This document shows, in pieces, positions 17,617-27,632 of a stretch of 64,000 nt of DNA; positions within the stretch are counted from its first letter, which is position 1; the number at the start of each line of letters is the position of its first letter. The translations under genes and the position numbers were made by a program. The notes below the pieces were generated by a model. The model was not told the DNA's origin. It was given only the letters and a program-made list of their open reading frames with translations, and ran no database searches. This stretch comes from an uncultured Planctomycetaceae bacterium (GTDB lineage: Bacteria; Planctomycetota; Planctomycetia; Planctomycetales; Planctomycetaceae), in assembly GCA_943787265.1 (NCBI GenBank), contig CALSLT010000019.1:62001-126000 (forward strand). The letters are read 5' to 3'.

Positions 17617-17793
17617 ATCTCAGGCGTTCTCAGAGGTCATTGATCAATCGAAGCTGTGAACGCATTGGTTGGCGTTGATGCGACATTCGTGCCAATGTTC
17701 TGTCGAGCCACTCTTCATTGACATTGTACGTTGATATTCTTAATGACGCGTACATAACGGTAGCGGGCAGCAACCGAACGACTGGGCAAAATC

Positions 17794-18159
17794 ATGGCGC
17801 AATCTGATTCTGATCTGGAAGTGTTGAAGTCGGGCGAAGTCACCGTCATCGTCCTTGGTGAGCAGTACGACAACCTGGACGAACCGGCTCTTGAAGCGGC
17901 GGCAAATGAGCTGCTTGAAATCGCCAAGTCCGCGGCTCCGCCTATGATTGTCGTCGATATGGGGCGAACAAAGTTCTTCGGGTCGGCTTTTCTCGGCACG
18001 TTGTTTCGAGTCTGGCGAAGGCTGACTACTCGCGGCGGCAAGCTGAGCGTTTGCGGTGCAACCGGACCTTGTGCGGACGTGCTGGAAGTCACTCAGGTTG
18101 ACCGTTTGTGGAACTTGTTCAAGACTCGTGAAGAAGCTGTCGAATCGCTGAAATCCTGA
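17794..18159 (+). CDS. STAS-domain protein (anti-sigma factor antagonist type)
   Basis: This is a 121-residue single STAS domain, the fold of SpoIIAA-like anti-anti-sigma factors that are switched by serine phosphorylation. The helix after the third strand reads FFGSAFLGTL, with S64 at the place of the regulatory serine. There is no membrane segment. No partner kinase (RsbW/SpoIIAB) or sigma factor is next to it, so its target is unknown. It stands alone between aceF and asnS. Confidence 0.85.
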   Translation: MAQSDSDLEVLKSGEVTVIVLGEQYDNLDEPALEAAANELLEIAKSAAPPMIVVDMGRTKFFGSAFLGTLFRVWRRLTTRGGKLSVCGATGPCADVLEVTQVDRLWNLFKTREEAVESLKS

Positions 18160-18235
18160 GAGCCGGCGGCTGATTGATCGCAACCGGATGTTGCGTGTCA
18201 CGAGTCGGCGCATCACCAACCGACGGAGCGAAGTT

Positions 18236-19624
18236 ATGGTGCGAACTCACGTCGCAAAGGTTCTGAAGGACGCCCAGCCGGGCGACACTGTTAAGGTCGG
18301 AGGCTGGGTTCGAACTCGCCGCGATTCGAAGCAGGGGTTTTCATTCGTCGAGCTGAACGATGGAAGCTGCTTCAGCAGCATTCAGGTCGTCGTCGACGCA
18401 GACACTCCCGGCTACGACTCGATCAAGGATGTCACGACCGGAAGCTGTGTTTCGATCAACGGTGAGGTGAAAGATTCTCCCGGCAAAGGCCAGCGAGTTG
18501 AACTTCACGCCACGGAACTGGTTCTCCACGGCACGGCCGACGGAGACACCTACCCGCTGCAGAAGAAGCGGCACAGCTTCGAATTCCTTCGCGAAATTGC
18601 TCACCTTCGCCCCCGAACCAACACGTTTGGCGCGATTACTCGCGTTCGCAATGCGGCGTCAGCGGCCGTCCACGAATTCTTTCAGGATCGAGGTTTCTAT
18701 TACATCCAGACGCCCGTCATCACGACCAGCGACTGCGAAGGCGCCGGGCAGATGTTCTCGGTGACGACGTTGAATCTGGAACGCATCGCCGAAGTTCAGA
18801 CGAAGCTCGACTACGCACAGGACTTCTTCGGCAAACGAGCGGCGCTCACGGTCAGCGGCCAACTGGAAGCCGAAATCTTTGCTTGCGGGACGGGTGACTG
18901 CTACACGTTCGGTCCGACGTTTAGAGCAGAGAATTCCAACACGACGCGGCATCTGGCAGAGTTCTGGATGATCGAACCGGAGATGCCGTTTTACGAGCTG
19001 ACCGACAACATGGACCTTGCTGAGAAGTTCGTTCAGCACGTCATCAACCGAGTGCTCGAACGATGCGCGGAGGACATGGAATTCTTCAACCTGCGGATCG
19101 ACAAGACAGTTTTGGAGACTCTCCGTAACATTACGGAAAACGAATTCATCCGACTGCCTTACACAGAAGCCGTCGACATCCTTCAAAAGAGCGGCCAGAA
19201 GTTTGAATATCCAGTGGAGTGGGGCCACGATTTGCAGTCCGAGCACGAACGCTTCCTGACGGAACAGCACTTCAAGCAGCCGGTCATTCTGTTCGATTAC
19301 CCGCGTACGATTAAACCGTTTTACATGCGATGCAACGATGACGGAAAAACCGTCCGAGCGATGGACGTCCTGGTGCCGCGCATCGGAGAAATCATTGGCG
19401 GCAGTCAGCGTGAAGAACGGCTGGATGTGCTGGAATCACGCATGAAAGAGTGCGGGCTCGAGCCGGAAGAATACTGGTGGTACGTTGATCTTCGTCGCTA
19501 CGGAACGGTGCCGCATTCAGGATTTGGACTCGGCTTTGAACGCCTGATCCAACTCATGACCGGAATGCAGAACATTCGAGACTGCATCCCGTTTCCGCGA
19601 GTGCCGAAGAGTGCCGATTTTTGA
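18236..19624 (+). CDS. asnS: asparaginyl-tRNA synthetase
   Basis: Class IIb synthetase that charges tRNA-Asn. The start at 18236 (MVRTHVAKVL) has GGAG ~8 nt upstream and gives 462 residues, the usual length; an upstream TTG/ATG extension lacks support. The OB-fold anticodon domain comes first (VKVGGWVRTRRDSKQGFSFV). Then come motif 2 (FRAENSNTTRHLAEFWMIEP), the amino-acid pocket segment (FDYPRTIKPFYMR) and motif 3 (GFGLGFERLIQLMTG). It ends 16 bp before the stop of the convergent signalling gene. Confidence 0.97.
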   Translation: MVRTHVAKVLKDAQPGDTVKVGGWVRTRRDSKQGFSFVELNDGSCFSSIQVVVDADTPGYDSIKDVTTGSCVSINGEVKDSPGKGQRVELHATELVLHGTADGDTYPLQKKRHSFEFLREIAHLRPRTNTFGAITRVRNAASAAVHEFFQDRGFYYIQTPVITTSDCEGAGQMFSVTTLNLERIAEVQTKLDYAQDFFGKRAALTVSGQLEAEIFACGTGDCYTFGPTFRAENSNTTRHLAEFWMIEPEMPFYELTDNMDLAEKFVQHVINRVLERCAEDMEFFNLRIDKTVLETLRNITENEFIRLPYTEAVDILQKSGQKFEYPVEWGHDLQSEHERFLTEQHFKQPVILFDYPRTIKPFYMRCNDDGKTVRAMDVLVPRIGEIIGGSQREERLDVLESRMKECGLEPEEYWWYVDLRRYGTVPHSGFGLGFERLIQLMTGMQNIRDCIPFPRVPKSADF

Positions 19625-19640
19625 GCAAGTCTTCTTTCTG

Positions 19641-22100
19641 CTATCGAGCAACCGTTACTGATTCGTCAGTTCGCAGCCAGGCTGACTGAGTCGAACGGCA
19701 AAGTTCGATCAGATCGTTGGCCGAGTCCAGAATGTCGAGCAATTCGCCGTCGGACGTAATGACGTCGCGCAGTCGTTCGGCACGTTCGGCAAACAGTGGC
19801 AAGCCATCCTGTTCAGCAATTGAGTGCAGTCGTGTTGCCATTGCATTCATGCCGTCAAAATCCTGCGTCTCTAACGCGTTGATTAGACGTTCAATGTGCT
19901 GGCCAATCCCGAGTGCCGAATCTCGCGATAGAGACGCGGTCGAATCTTTGGCCTGCTCTGGTCGTGCGCTGGCCAGAACCATCGCGATGAAGCGTTCGAC
20001 AATTTGCGGATCAAACTGAGTATTCCCGCACTGTCGCAATTCGTCGAATGCTTCTTCCTGTGAAAGTGCTTTTCGGTAAGGCCGATCGGTCGTCATCGCG
20101 TCGTATGCGTCGGCGATGGCAAGCACTCTGGCTCCGACTGGAATCGCTTCACCGGATGGTAGACCGGGGCGATTTCGAGTCCCGCCGAAGTGAGCACGGT
20201 AGCACTCGACGATCGAAGTAACGGGTTCGCAGTCGAAAGAAGCTCGCACGATTTCCACACCGATGCGATCGTGTTGCCGCATGACTTCCCATTCGTCGAG
20301 TGACAACGGACCGTTCTTCAGCAGGATGGCATCGGGCACTCCGATTTTACCAATGTCGTGCAGCAAAGCGGCGATTTCGAGTGTGTAAGTGTCTTTCGGA
20401 GTGAGCAGTCCTTCGGCAGCCATCAGGCAAAGGTCGGCAACTCGCCGACTGTGCCCCGCCGTTTCTGAATGTCGATACGCGAGCGTCGACAACAGAGCGG
20501 CGACGGCTCGGTATGGCACTTGTGTCGTGCCGTCAGATTCGAAACCGGATTCTTCGGGCTTCATTCGAGACACCGCAGACTCATCGACCACGGTGTCTTC
20601 TGGAATCTGGTCGAACCGAACGACCTGGTTTCGACCGTTCCGCTTGGCGACGTACAGGCACTTGTCAGCCTGATCGAGCATGTCGTGCGGCTCTTTGGGG
20701 CCGAGTGTGATCGATGAAACTCCGAGACTCGCGGTGATCGAAAGTTGAGGAAACTTTGTTGCTGCAACTGCGGCCCGAATTTTCTCGCCGATCGCCGTTG
20801 CCGCATCGATATCCGTATGAGGAAGCAGGATGCAGAATTCTTCGCCACCGTACCGACAAACCAGATCGCCGAGTCGCACTGAATCCCGCAGCGTCGCGGC
20901 AATCCCTCGCAGAACGTCGTCGCCGACTGAGTGACCGTGGTCGTCGTTGATTGACTTGAAGAAGTCGATGTCGACCATGATTCCCGAGATTGGCAGTTTG
21001 CCTTCGACAGCTCGCGCCCAGTGCTCCTCGAAGTAGGTAAAAAATGATCGCCGATTCAAGCACTCGGTTAACGGATCAGTCGTGGCCAGTTTTTCGAGTT
21101 CTTCATTCTGCTGACGAATCTGTTCTGACTTCGTTCGAAGCTGATCGAGCGTCATACTGAGTTCACGTTTTTTGCGTTCGAGCGGGGTGACGTCTTCGAT
21201 ACTCGTCATGACACCCTGCACTCCGCCTTTCGGTCCGAAGATTGGCGAGGCATTGACGACGAGCGTTCGGTGTTCGGCGTCGCTGACTTCGAAGTCGAAG
21301 AGGGCGCCGGTTGCAGATTCACGATTTCTGAAAGCGAGCTGCCACGGGAGAGACTCATCTTCTGACGAGTCCGAATTGCGACGCTGCTGCCACGACAAGC
21401 TGGAAACTTTCATTCCGATGACTGCGTCAGGCGAGCGACCAACCATGTGGCCGAACGATTCGTTTGCAAGCACGATGTTTTCGTGCGAATCCAGAATTAA
21501 GAGTCCTTCAGTCAGTGTGTCGAGTGCCGATCTAACATGGCCAGGAATGACTTTTGCGGGATTGAGTTGTCGCAGAACTTTGACGAAGAACAGGTAGAAA
21601 ACGATGGCGCTCACGACGGTCATGTAAATCATCAATCGTACAAACGGGTCGGACAGCCACGGCCCCCATTGCGATGCCGCAGATTGTTTAAACTGTACTT
21701 CGACAGATCCCCAACGCTCGCTCTGCGACGAGATTGGCACGATCATCGAAGTCGCCGTCGAACGGCCATTTTCCGGGGGAGTCCAGTGTTGAGCGTGGTT
21801 TCCGACTTCGACAAGCAGTTCTTTGGACGCTCGTCGAACGGCGATTGACTCGATCATCTTGTTGCGAACGGAAATCGCGTGCAGACACTTCTGCATTGTG
21901 CCGACGTCTTCGCGCATCGCGAGCAGCGAGAAGTGAATGGCGACCGCTTCGCAAAGATCAGATCGACCATTCATCACGATCGCCTCGTGATTTTCGATCA
22001 ACCCCAACGTGCGCGCGACCATCAACTCACTGCCGATCAAACTTACGACGCAGAATGCCAGCTTGACGGTGATCGGCATTTTCTGAAGCAGGTACTTCAT
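19641..22100 (-). CDS. membrane PAS-GGDEF-HD protein with HPt-like tail (cyclic-di-GMP signalling)
   Basis: In 819 residues: two membrane segments (~14-33 and ~155-175) flank a periplasmic sensor region; a PAS domain at ~190-310; a short coiled coil; a GGDEF domain (~340-495) with active-site GGEEF at 418-422 and an RLGD inhibitory site (409-412) exactly five residues before it; and an HD domain (~530-700) with H550, HDIGK (581-585), H610 and H637. The GYP part of an HD-GYP phosphodiesterase is not conserved (NRPGLP). The C-terminal ~80 residues are helical with TRLHSIAEQDG, like a phosphotransfer (HPt) domain with H759. It likely makes c-di-GMP; whether it also degrades it is uncertain. Confidence 0.9.
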   Translation of the reverse strand: MKYLLQKMPITVKLAFCVVSLIGSELMVARTLGLIENHEAIVMNGRSDLCEAVAIHFSLLAMREDVGTMQKCLHAISVRNKMIESIAVRRASKELLVEVGNHAQHWTPPENGRSTATSMIVPISSQSERWGSVEVQFKQSAASQWGPWLSDPFVRLMIYMTVVSAIVFYLFFVKVLRQLNPAKVIPGHVRSALDTLTEGLLILDSHENIVLANESFGHMVGRSPDAVIGMKVSSLSWQQRRNSDSSEDESLPWQLAFRNRESATGALFDFEVSDAEHRTLVVNASPIFGPKGGVQGVMTSIEDVTPLERKKRELSMTLDQLRTKSEQIRQQNEELEKLATTDPLTECLNRRSFFTYFEEHWARAVEGKLPISGIMVDIDFFKSINDDHGHSVGDDVLRGIAATLRDSVRLGDLVCRYGGEEFCILLPHTDIDAATAIGEKIRAAVAATKFPQLSITASLGVSSITLGPKEPHDMLDQADKCLYVAKRNGRNQVVRFDQIPEDTVVDESAVSRMKPEESGFESDGTTQVPYRAVAALLSTLAYRHSETAGHSRRVADLCLMAAEGLLTPKDTYTLEIAALLHDIGKIGVPDAILLKNGPLSLDEWEVMRQHDRIGVEIVRASFDCEPVTSIVECYRAHFGGTRNRPGLPSGEAIPVGARVLAIADAYDAMTTDRPYRKALSQEEAFDELRQCGNTQFDPQIVERFIAMVLASARPEQAKDSTASLSRDSALGIGQHIERLINALETQDFDGMNAMATRLHSIAEQDGLPLFAERAERLRDVITSDGELLDILDSANDLIELCRSTQSAWLRTDESVTVAR

Positions 22101-22232
22101 GATTCAATCCAGGCTGCAAACGTAATTGGCGACATGGTCCGCTGCCGATGTTTCTTCGACATTAGATTCACATGTTGCCAGTTGTGTATTTAATCGTCCC
22201 AGCCGAGTATTGCTGGCACGGAGTCAGTGTTT

Positions 22233-25200
22233 TCAACTTTCAAATGATTCAGCAGGGAGTTCCATTCCGTCGTGGTGAGCCTGCAGAATTCCCTGCAGCG
22301 AATCGTCGTCGGTATTGTCCGTTTCGTCGAGGCCTTCGAGGCCGCTTTGAAGGACGGGAAGCGGGTCCATCATCGTCCACGCCGGCAGCGAGGAAACGAG
22401 TCCAAAGACAACGGAGCCGCTTCGCAGCAACCATACGATGTAGCCGACGGTCAGAGTTGTTCCCGCGACAGTTGTCGTCTCAACGACCAGTTCTTCCCAT
22501 TCGCCTTCTTGCAGAATTGAGTTCTGCACGTCCTGCTCGAATGTGTCGAGCTCTGTCCAGAATCCAGTTTGTTCCAGAACGTAGACCATCGAGCCGACGT
22601 CGGTTGACGTGAACACGACGACTCCGGCGTCTTCAATAATTCTGCCTGTCAGCCGGTCGCGGAGTTCGCCGCGTTCGTCGATTCGGAAGGCCGCTTCGAA
22701 GAGTGGTTGCTCGTTGCCTGAGCCGTTGGCCGATCCTTCTTCAACTTCCGCTTGCGGATCAGTAGTGGCCGTCGTGCTTCCGGTGTCCTCATTTGCGTTG
22801 ACGGTCGGAGGAGCCGTTAATGTGCTCTCCGTCGAAACTTCACCGGTGTCGTCAACCGCGGCGTCCGGCCCTGCGTCAGTTGTTCCGTTATCGCCATCGA
22901 CGGCTTCGTCACCGTCGCTCGTTTCAGCCTCTTTCTCAACAACAATGTCGCTGTCTCCGCCGTCACCGCCGGAAGTCACCGTTTGCAGGACGTCGATTCG
23001 AACCGTGGCGATTGACCCATCATCGGTGCCATCAAACGCCTGGTAAGTAAATGTGTCCTCTCCGAAGAACGTCGCATTCGGAGTGTAGGTAAGTGATCCG
23101 TCGGCATTCAGCACGAGTTTTCCGTTCTGAGGGCCATCGACCAGAATCGCCTGCAGTCCGTCGGCTTCAACATCGAGGTCGTTCACCAGGACGCCGTCGG
23201 CAGGTCGAACCTTCAACACACTGAGTTGGTCGACCGTAAATTCATCGTCGATCGAGACAGATGCGTCGTTGACTGAAGTGACAGTCAAAGTGACCGTTTG
23301 AATTTCGCTGACCAAGCTGCCATCGGTCGCTTGATAAGTGAACGCGTCGGTGCCGTTGAAGTCGGCGTTGGGTGTGTAGACGAACGAACCGTCGGCGTTC
23401 AGCGACAAGGTGCCATTGGCCGTTCCGGTGCCGAGCGTTACTACAAGGTCGTCGCCATCGATATCGGAATCGTTGGAGAGAAGTCCGTTTGCTGCGGAAA
23501 CTGTCAGTGAATTGTCTTCACTGGTCGAGTATTCGTCATCGGTTGAAATCGGGTTGTCGTTGACGGGCACGACCTCGATGTTGATCGTGTCGTCGTCAAG
23601 TTGCTCGCCGCCGCTTCCGCTTGCTCCCATGTCTCGCGACACGATTCGGATGCTGGCAGCACCGTTGAAATCTGCAGCTGGATCAAACCTCAGGCCGTCC
23701 AACGCCGAATTGACATCGGCAAGTGTCCCGGCAAATACCATGCTGAGATTCTGGTCGCCGTCTCCGTTTGCAAAGACCAGCCCAGTTGTTGAGGAAAGCG
23801 TCAGCGTTCCGTTTGTCGCTACCAGACGAACACCAATCATGCCTCCGTTCAGATCTACGTCGCTCACGGCGATCGAGTTTCCGCCCGGGGTTGAGAACAC
23901 GAGCGGCAAGTCTTCATCAACTGTCTGAGCCGCTGGCGTTGTATTGACCGGAGCGTCGTTCACTCGAAGATTCGCAATCGAAAACAGTGTCGTGCCGATC
24001 GTCCCTCCGCTTCCGTCGCTGATCGTAAATGTGAAGCTATCGTCAGCTTCTGACCCGTCATGAACGAAGCGGACCTGGCTGTTATCAATGTCAGCCTGCG
24101 TGAATGTGCTGATCGCGATTCCGGGGTCGTCGACGAGTTCCAGTCGGCCTGCCGTCGGTGCGTCAATGATTGAGTACGTTATTTCCTCTGGGAGTTCGTC
24201 CTCGTCGCTGACGGATAGTTCCGTTGACGTAATCAAGACGCTGCCGCCTTCGACAACCGAAGTGCCGGCATTTACATCCAGGACGGGGACGTCATTCTCA
24301 TCAACGACGCTGATGGTCACTGTCTGCGTCGAGGAAACGTTTGCGCCATCTTCAACCCGCAAGCCAAGCAGGTATGTCGCAGTCGTTTCGAAATTAAGGA
24401 GATCATTGTCGACTACTCGAATCTCTCCCGATGCCCCATCAATTTCAAAGATGCCGTCGCTGTTTCCGTTTGCGATCGACCAGTTCTGAATCAGACCGAC
24501 GGTGTCCTGGTCGGTGGCGGTGACCGTTCCAACGTTGTCGCCATTGACCGCAAACTCCGACACGCTGAATGACTGATCGGGATCGATTGTCGGTGCGTTG
24601 TCGTTCAGATCGTTGATGACGATCGTGAAGTCTTTGGTCGTGAAGGAGCCGTCTTCACTGGTCGCTCGCACCGTGATTGTTCGAGTCGGCCCGGCCTCCC
24701 GGTCGATCGGTCCGGCAACTTTGACATCGCCAGCGGAGCCTTCAATGAAGAATTCTCCGTTCGAGTCATCGTCAAGCGAGTAGGTTATTTCGTTGTTTGT
24801 GGCATCGTCATCGACGGCTGATGCTCGGATGCCAACACTGACTCCAACCGACGCATTCTCGTTGGCATTGTCGGAACCACCATCGGCGTCGGTTATCGCG
24901 GAAACGTCAAATTCATCCAGATCGTTGATGGCGATTGTGAAGTCTCTGGTCGAGAAGCTGCCATCTTCTGAAACTGCTCGTACGGTGATTGTTCGAGTGG
25001 CTCCCGTTTCACGATCGATCGGGCCTGCGACTTCGACTTCGCCAGAAGAGCTGTCGATCGCGAACTCGCCGTTCGAATCGTCGTCCAGCGAGTACGTGAT
25101 TCCGTTGGTGGTCGCGTCGGCGTCACTGGCCGTGGCTGTGATGCCAACCGTGGTGTCCGCTGCTGCGTTTTCGTCAACGTTATCCGCTTCGCCGTCTGAA

Positions 25201-27632
25201 TCACTGATGGCCGTAATGTCGAACTCGTTCACATCGTTGATTGCGATCGTGAAACTTTTCGTTGTGAAAGAGCCATCTTCACTGGTCGCTCGAACGACGA
25301 TTGTTCGAGTTGCTCCTGCCTCGCGATCGATCGGTCCGGCAACTTTCACGTCGCCTGCGGAAGTCTCGATGAAGAATTCGCCATTCGAGTCATTGTCCAG
25401 CGAGTAGGTGACGGTGTTGCTCGTTCCGTCGTCGTCGGTGGCGGATGCTCGAATTCCAACACTGACGCCGTCTGACGCATTTTCGTTCACGGAGTCTGCA
25501 CCACCGTCTGCGTCGCTGATTGGCGATACGTCAAATTCGTCGACGTCCGTAACGCTGACCGTGATTGTCTGCAGATCGAAGAAGCTGATTCCGTCGCTGA
25601 CTCGGACGATGACTTCGTAAGTATTGTTGCTTCCGGAATCGGTTGCGGCCTCGAAGTTCGGAGATGCTGCAAACGTCAATTCGCCCGAAGCGGCGTCGAT
25701 GTCGAATCTCGCCGCGTCCGCTCCGCCACTGATTGTGTAGTCCAGATCCTGAGCAGGCAGGTCTGCATCAGTGGCCGTGACTGTTGTGACGGCGGTTGAG
25801 TTTTCGGCGACGTCGATGGTTGCCGTTTCTCCGCCGCCGTTCGATGTGATGACCGGCTGGTTGTCGTTAACGGCGTTCACCGTCACTGAAATATCCTGGG
25901 AGTCCGTGCCGCCCTGTCCATCGCTGACGGTTACGGTGACTTCGTACTGATTGTCGTGGTCAGAGTCCGTAGCATTCTCAAAGTCTGGAGCTGCTGCGAA
26001 CGTCAACTCACCGGAGTCGCTGTCGATATTGAACTTCGTTGAGTCCGCGCCGCCGGTGATTGAGTAACTCGGCGCGTCCAGATCAAGGTCGGTTGAGGTG
26101 ACGGTGGTGACCTCTGTCGAGTTTTCTGCGACGGAAACGGCGGCTGAGTCAGCGCCGCCGTCAGAGTCAATCACCGGCAGGTCATTCGTTGCCGTGACGG
26201 ACACAAACGCTCGGGCCGTGTTGCTGGTGAATGTTCCGTCCGTCGTGGAGAAATTGATCTGCCGAGTTGTCGTGTCTGGCGTCTCCGAAGTGTTGGTATA
26301 GGAAATCGTTCTTAGAACCTGGCGGTAATTCGCGACAGTGTCTGCCCCGCTCAGCGAAAGCACGCCGGTTGTCGAGTTGTAGGCTGTCGCGACGATGGAC
26401 GTGCCAGTCGTGTCGGCTGAAAGTGACTCCGCGGCGCCGTCGAGATCGTTCGTGATTTGGACAGTAAGTCCCGTCAGGTTCGTACTGTCGCCGTCGAAGA
26501 TCGTTGCGTCGGTGTCGACGATGGCGATCGCCCCGTCGTTCTCTGCGTACGAGGAGTTGACGTTTCGGGCTGCCGCTCCAGTGCTGCCGTCCGGGTCGAG
26601 ATCCAGGACCGGTGCCTGAGTTTCTCCAAACACGTATCGATAGTTCAGAGTGACTGATTCTCCGGCTCCGATGGAGTCAAACTTAAAGGCTAGCGAGACG
26701 GCTTCGTCCGCTGTCGAAGTACCGGCCTGACTGAGGCCTCCGGAACCATCCCAAATGGCGATTGGGTCACGGTTGGTGAATCCGCCATACGTAACACGAG
26801 CATTCTCGCCGAAACCAAGTAACCCAAGCAGCGAACCATCGGCCTGACTAGCCGTCACGTAGGCCTGTGCTGATCCATCATCACCTTGCGAGACGATCGT
26901 GTTTGTCGTTGGGAACGTTCCGGAAGTATCAAAATTGTTGTCCGGGTCAACGTTTCGGAAGTAGTAGACGTCGGAAATTGTCGAGCCAGTTGAGTTTGTC
27001 AGCGTTACAGTAACATCCATGAACTGGTTGTTTATGCCAACCGAGTGCGTCGCGTCGATCTGCAAACCGTTTGCCGTGCCATTGAAATCGAGCGATTGCC
27101 TGGTGCCAGTGTCCTGAAAATTGCTCAGCGAGCCGGAAATTGCCTGACTGGACGAGTTGCTGTTGAAGGTCGTTGTGCCTCCCACGGAAACTCCGAACGC
27201 CTCTTCCGGCGTGCCGGGAAGAATGAAATCGCCGTCAACCTGACCAGTAGAAAAGCCATCACGGTCATGGTCGACCTCGACGCCGAGAATCGCTCCTGCA
27301 CTGTTGAACCCAATCGGTGCAATTCCCTGTGAACCCAGGATGCCGTCTTCGCCGAACCCGACTTCCAGGAAGTTACCCTGCAGAAAGGCGTCGCCGGAAA
27401 TCGGAGGCCCTGCCGGCATCAGAACGTTGATGACGACCATGTCGGTGCTCGTGATCGGTCCACCAGGTCCGGTCGCTGAGAAGTCGGTTGCCTCGATCGT
27501 TACGGTGCAGATGCCATCGTGGTTGTCACCGTGAATGTGTTCCAGACCGTCCAGTGCCGCATTAATGCTGGCGATACTTCCTTCAAAGGTCATCGTGGCG
27601 TCGGCAGTTCCCGTCCCAACCAGAAAACACAA
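22233..27632 (-). CDS. C-terminal part of giant cadherin-like surface protein (frameshifted from upstream part)
   Basis: About 1,799 residues are readable. There is no true start: the reading frame begins mid-domain and continues the protein encoded at 27583-37824 after a single extra base. Many cadherin/Ig-like repeats of ~100 residues follow, including three near-identical ones (DGGADSVNEN...VKVAGPIDREAGATRTI) and several with calcium-type DxND linkers. VCBS-like domains (LSNDSDIDGD) come next. A Ser/Thr/Asp/Glu-rich linker precedes a conserved C-terminal region with a hydrophobic stretch (TTLTVGYIVWLLRSGSVVFG), seen in other planctomycete giants and perhaps an anchor. Joined, the protein is ~5,196 residues. 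Confidence 0.85.
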   Translation of the reverse strand: MCFLVGTGTADATMTFEGSIASINAALDGLEHIHGDNHDGICTVTIEATDFSATGPGGPITSTDMVVINVLMPAGPPISGDAFLQGNFLEVGFGEDGILGSQGIAPIGFNSAGAILGVEVDHDRDGFSTGQVDGDFILPGTPEEAFGVSVGGTTTFNSNSSSQAISGSLSNFQDTGTRQSLDFNGTANGLQIDATHSVGINNQFMDVTVTLTNSTGSTISDVYYFRNVDPDNNFDTSGTFPTTNTIVSQGDDGSAQAYVTASQADGSLLGLLGFGENARVTYGGFTNRDPIAIWDGSGGLSQAGTSTADEAVSLAFKFDSIGAGESVTLNYRYVFGETQAPVLDLDPDGSTGAAARNVNSSYAENDGAIAIVDTDATIFDGDSTNLTGLTVQITNDLDGAAESLSADTTGTSIVATAYNSTTGVLSLSGADTVANYRQVLRTISYTNTSETPDTTTRQINFSTTDGTFTSNTARAFVSVTATNDLPVIDSDGGADSAAVSVAENSTEVTTVTSTDLDLDAPSYSITGGADSTKFNIDSDSGELTFAAAPDFENATDSDHDNQYEVTVTVSDGQGGTDSQDISVTVNAVNDNQPVITSNGGGETATIDVAENSTAVTTVTATDADLPAQDLDYTISGGADAARFDIDAASGELTFAASPNFEAATDSGSNNTYEVIVRVSDGISFFDLQTITVSVTDVDEFDVSPISDADGGADSVNENASDGVSVGIRASATDDDGTSNTVTYSLDNDSNGEFFIETSAGDVKVAGPIDREAGATRTIVVRATSEDGSFTTKSFTIAINDVNEFDITAISDSDGEADNVDENAAADTTVGITATASDADATTNGITYSLDDDSNGEFAIDSSSGEVEVAGPIDRETGATRTITVRAVSEDGSFSTRDFTIAINDLDEFDVSAITDADGGSDNANENASVGVSVGIRASAVDDDATNNEITYSLDDDSNGEFFIEGSAGDVKVAGPIDREAGPTRTITVRATSEDGSFTTKDFTIVINDLNDNAPTIDPDQSFSVSEFAVNGDNVGTVTATDQDTVGLIQNWSIANGNSDGIFEIDGASGEIRVVDNDLLNFETTATYLLGLRVEDGANVSSTQTVTISVVDENDVPVLDVNAGTSVVEGGSVLITSTELSVSDEDELPEEITYSIIDAPTAGRLELVDDPGIAISTFTQADIDNSQVRFVHDGSEADDSFTFTISDGSGGTIGTTLFSIANLRVNDAPVNTTPAAQTVDEDLPLVFSTPGGNSIAVSDVDLNGGMIGVRLVATNGTLTLSSTTGLVFANGDGDQNLSMVFAGTLADVNSALDGLRFDPAADFNGAASIRIVSRDMGASGSGGEQLDDDTINIEVVPVNDNPISTDDEYSTSEDNSLTVSAANGLLSNDSDIDGDDLVVTLGTGTANGTLSLNADGSFVYTPNADFNGTDAFTYQATDGSLVSEIQTVTLTVTSVNDASVSIDDEFTVDQLSVLKVRPADGVLVNDLDVEADGLQAILVDGPQNGKLVLNADGSLTYTPNATFFGEDTFTYQAFDGTDDGSIATVRIDVLQTVTSGGDGGDSDIVVEKEAETSDGDEAVDGDNGTTDAGPDAAVDDTGEVSTESTLTAPPTVNANEDTGSTTATTDPQAEVEEGSANGSGNEQPLFEAAFRIDERGELRDRLTGRIIEDAGVVVFTSTDVGSMVYVLEQTGFWTELDTFEQDVQNSILQEGEWEELVVETTTVAGTTLTVGYIVWLLRSGSVVFGLVSSLPAWTMMDPLPVLQSGLEGLDETDNTDDDSLQGILQAHHDGMELPAESFES

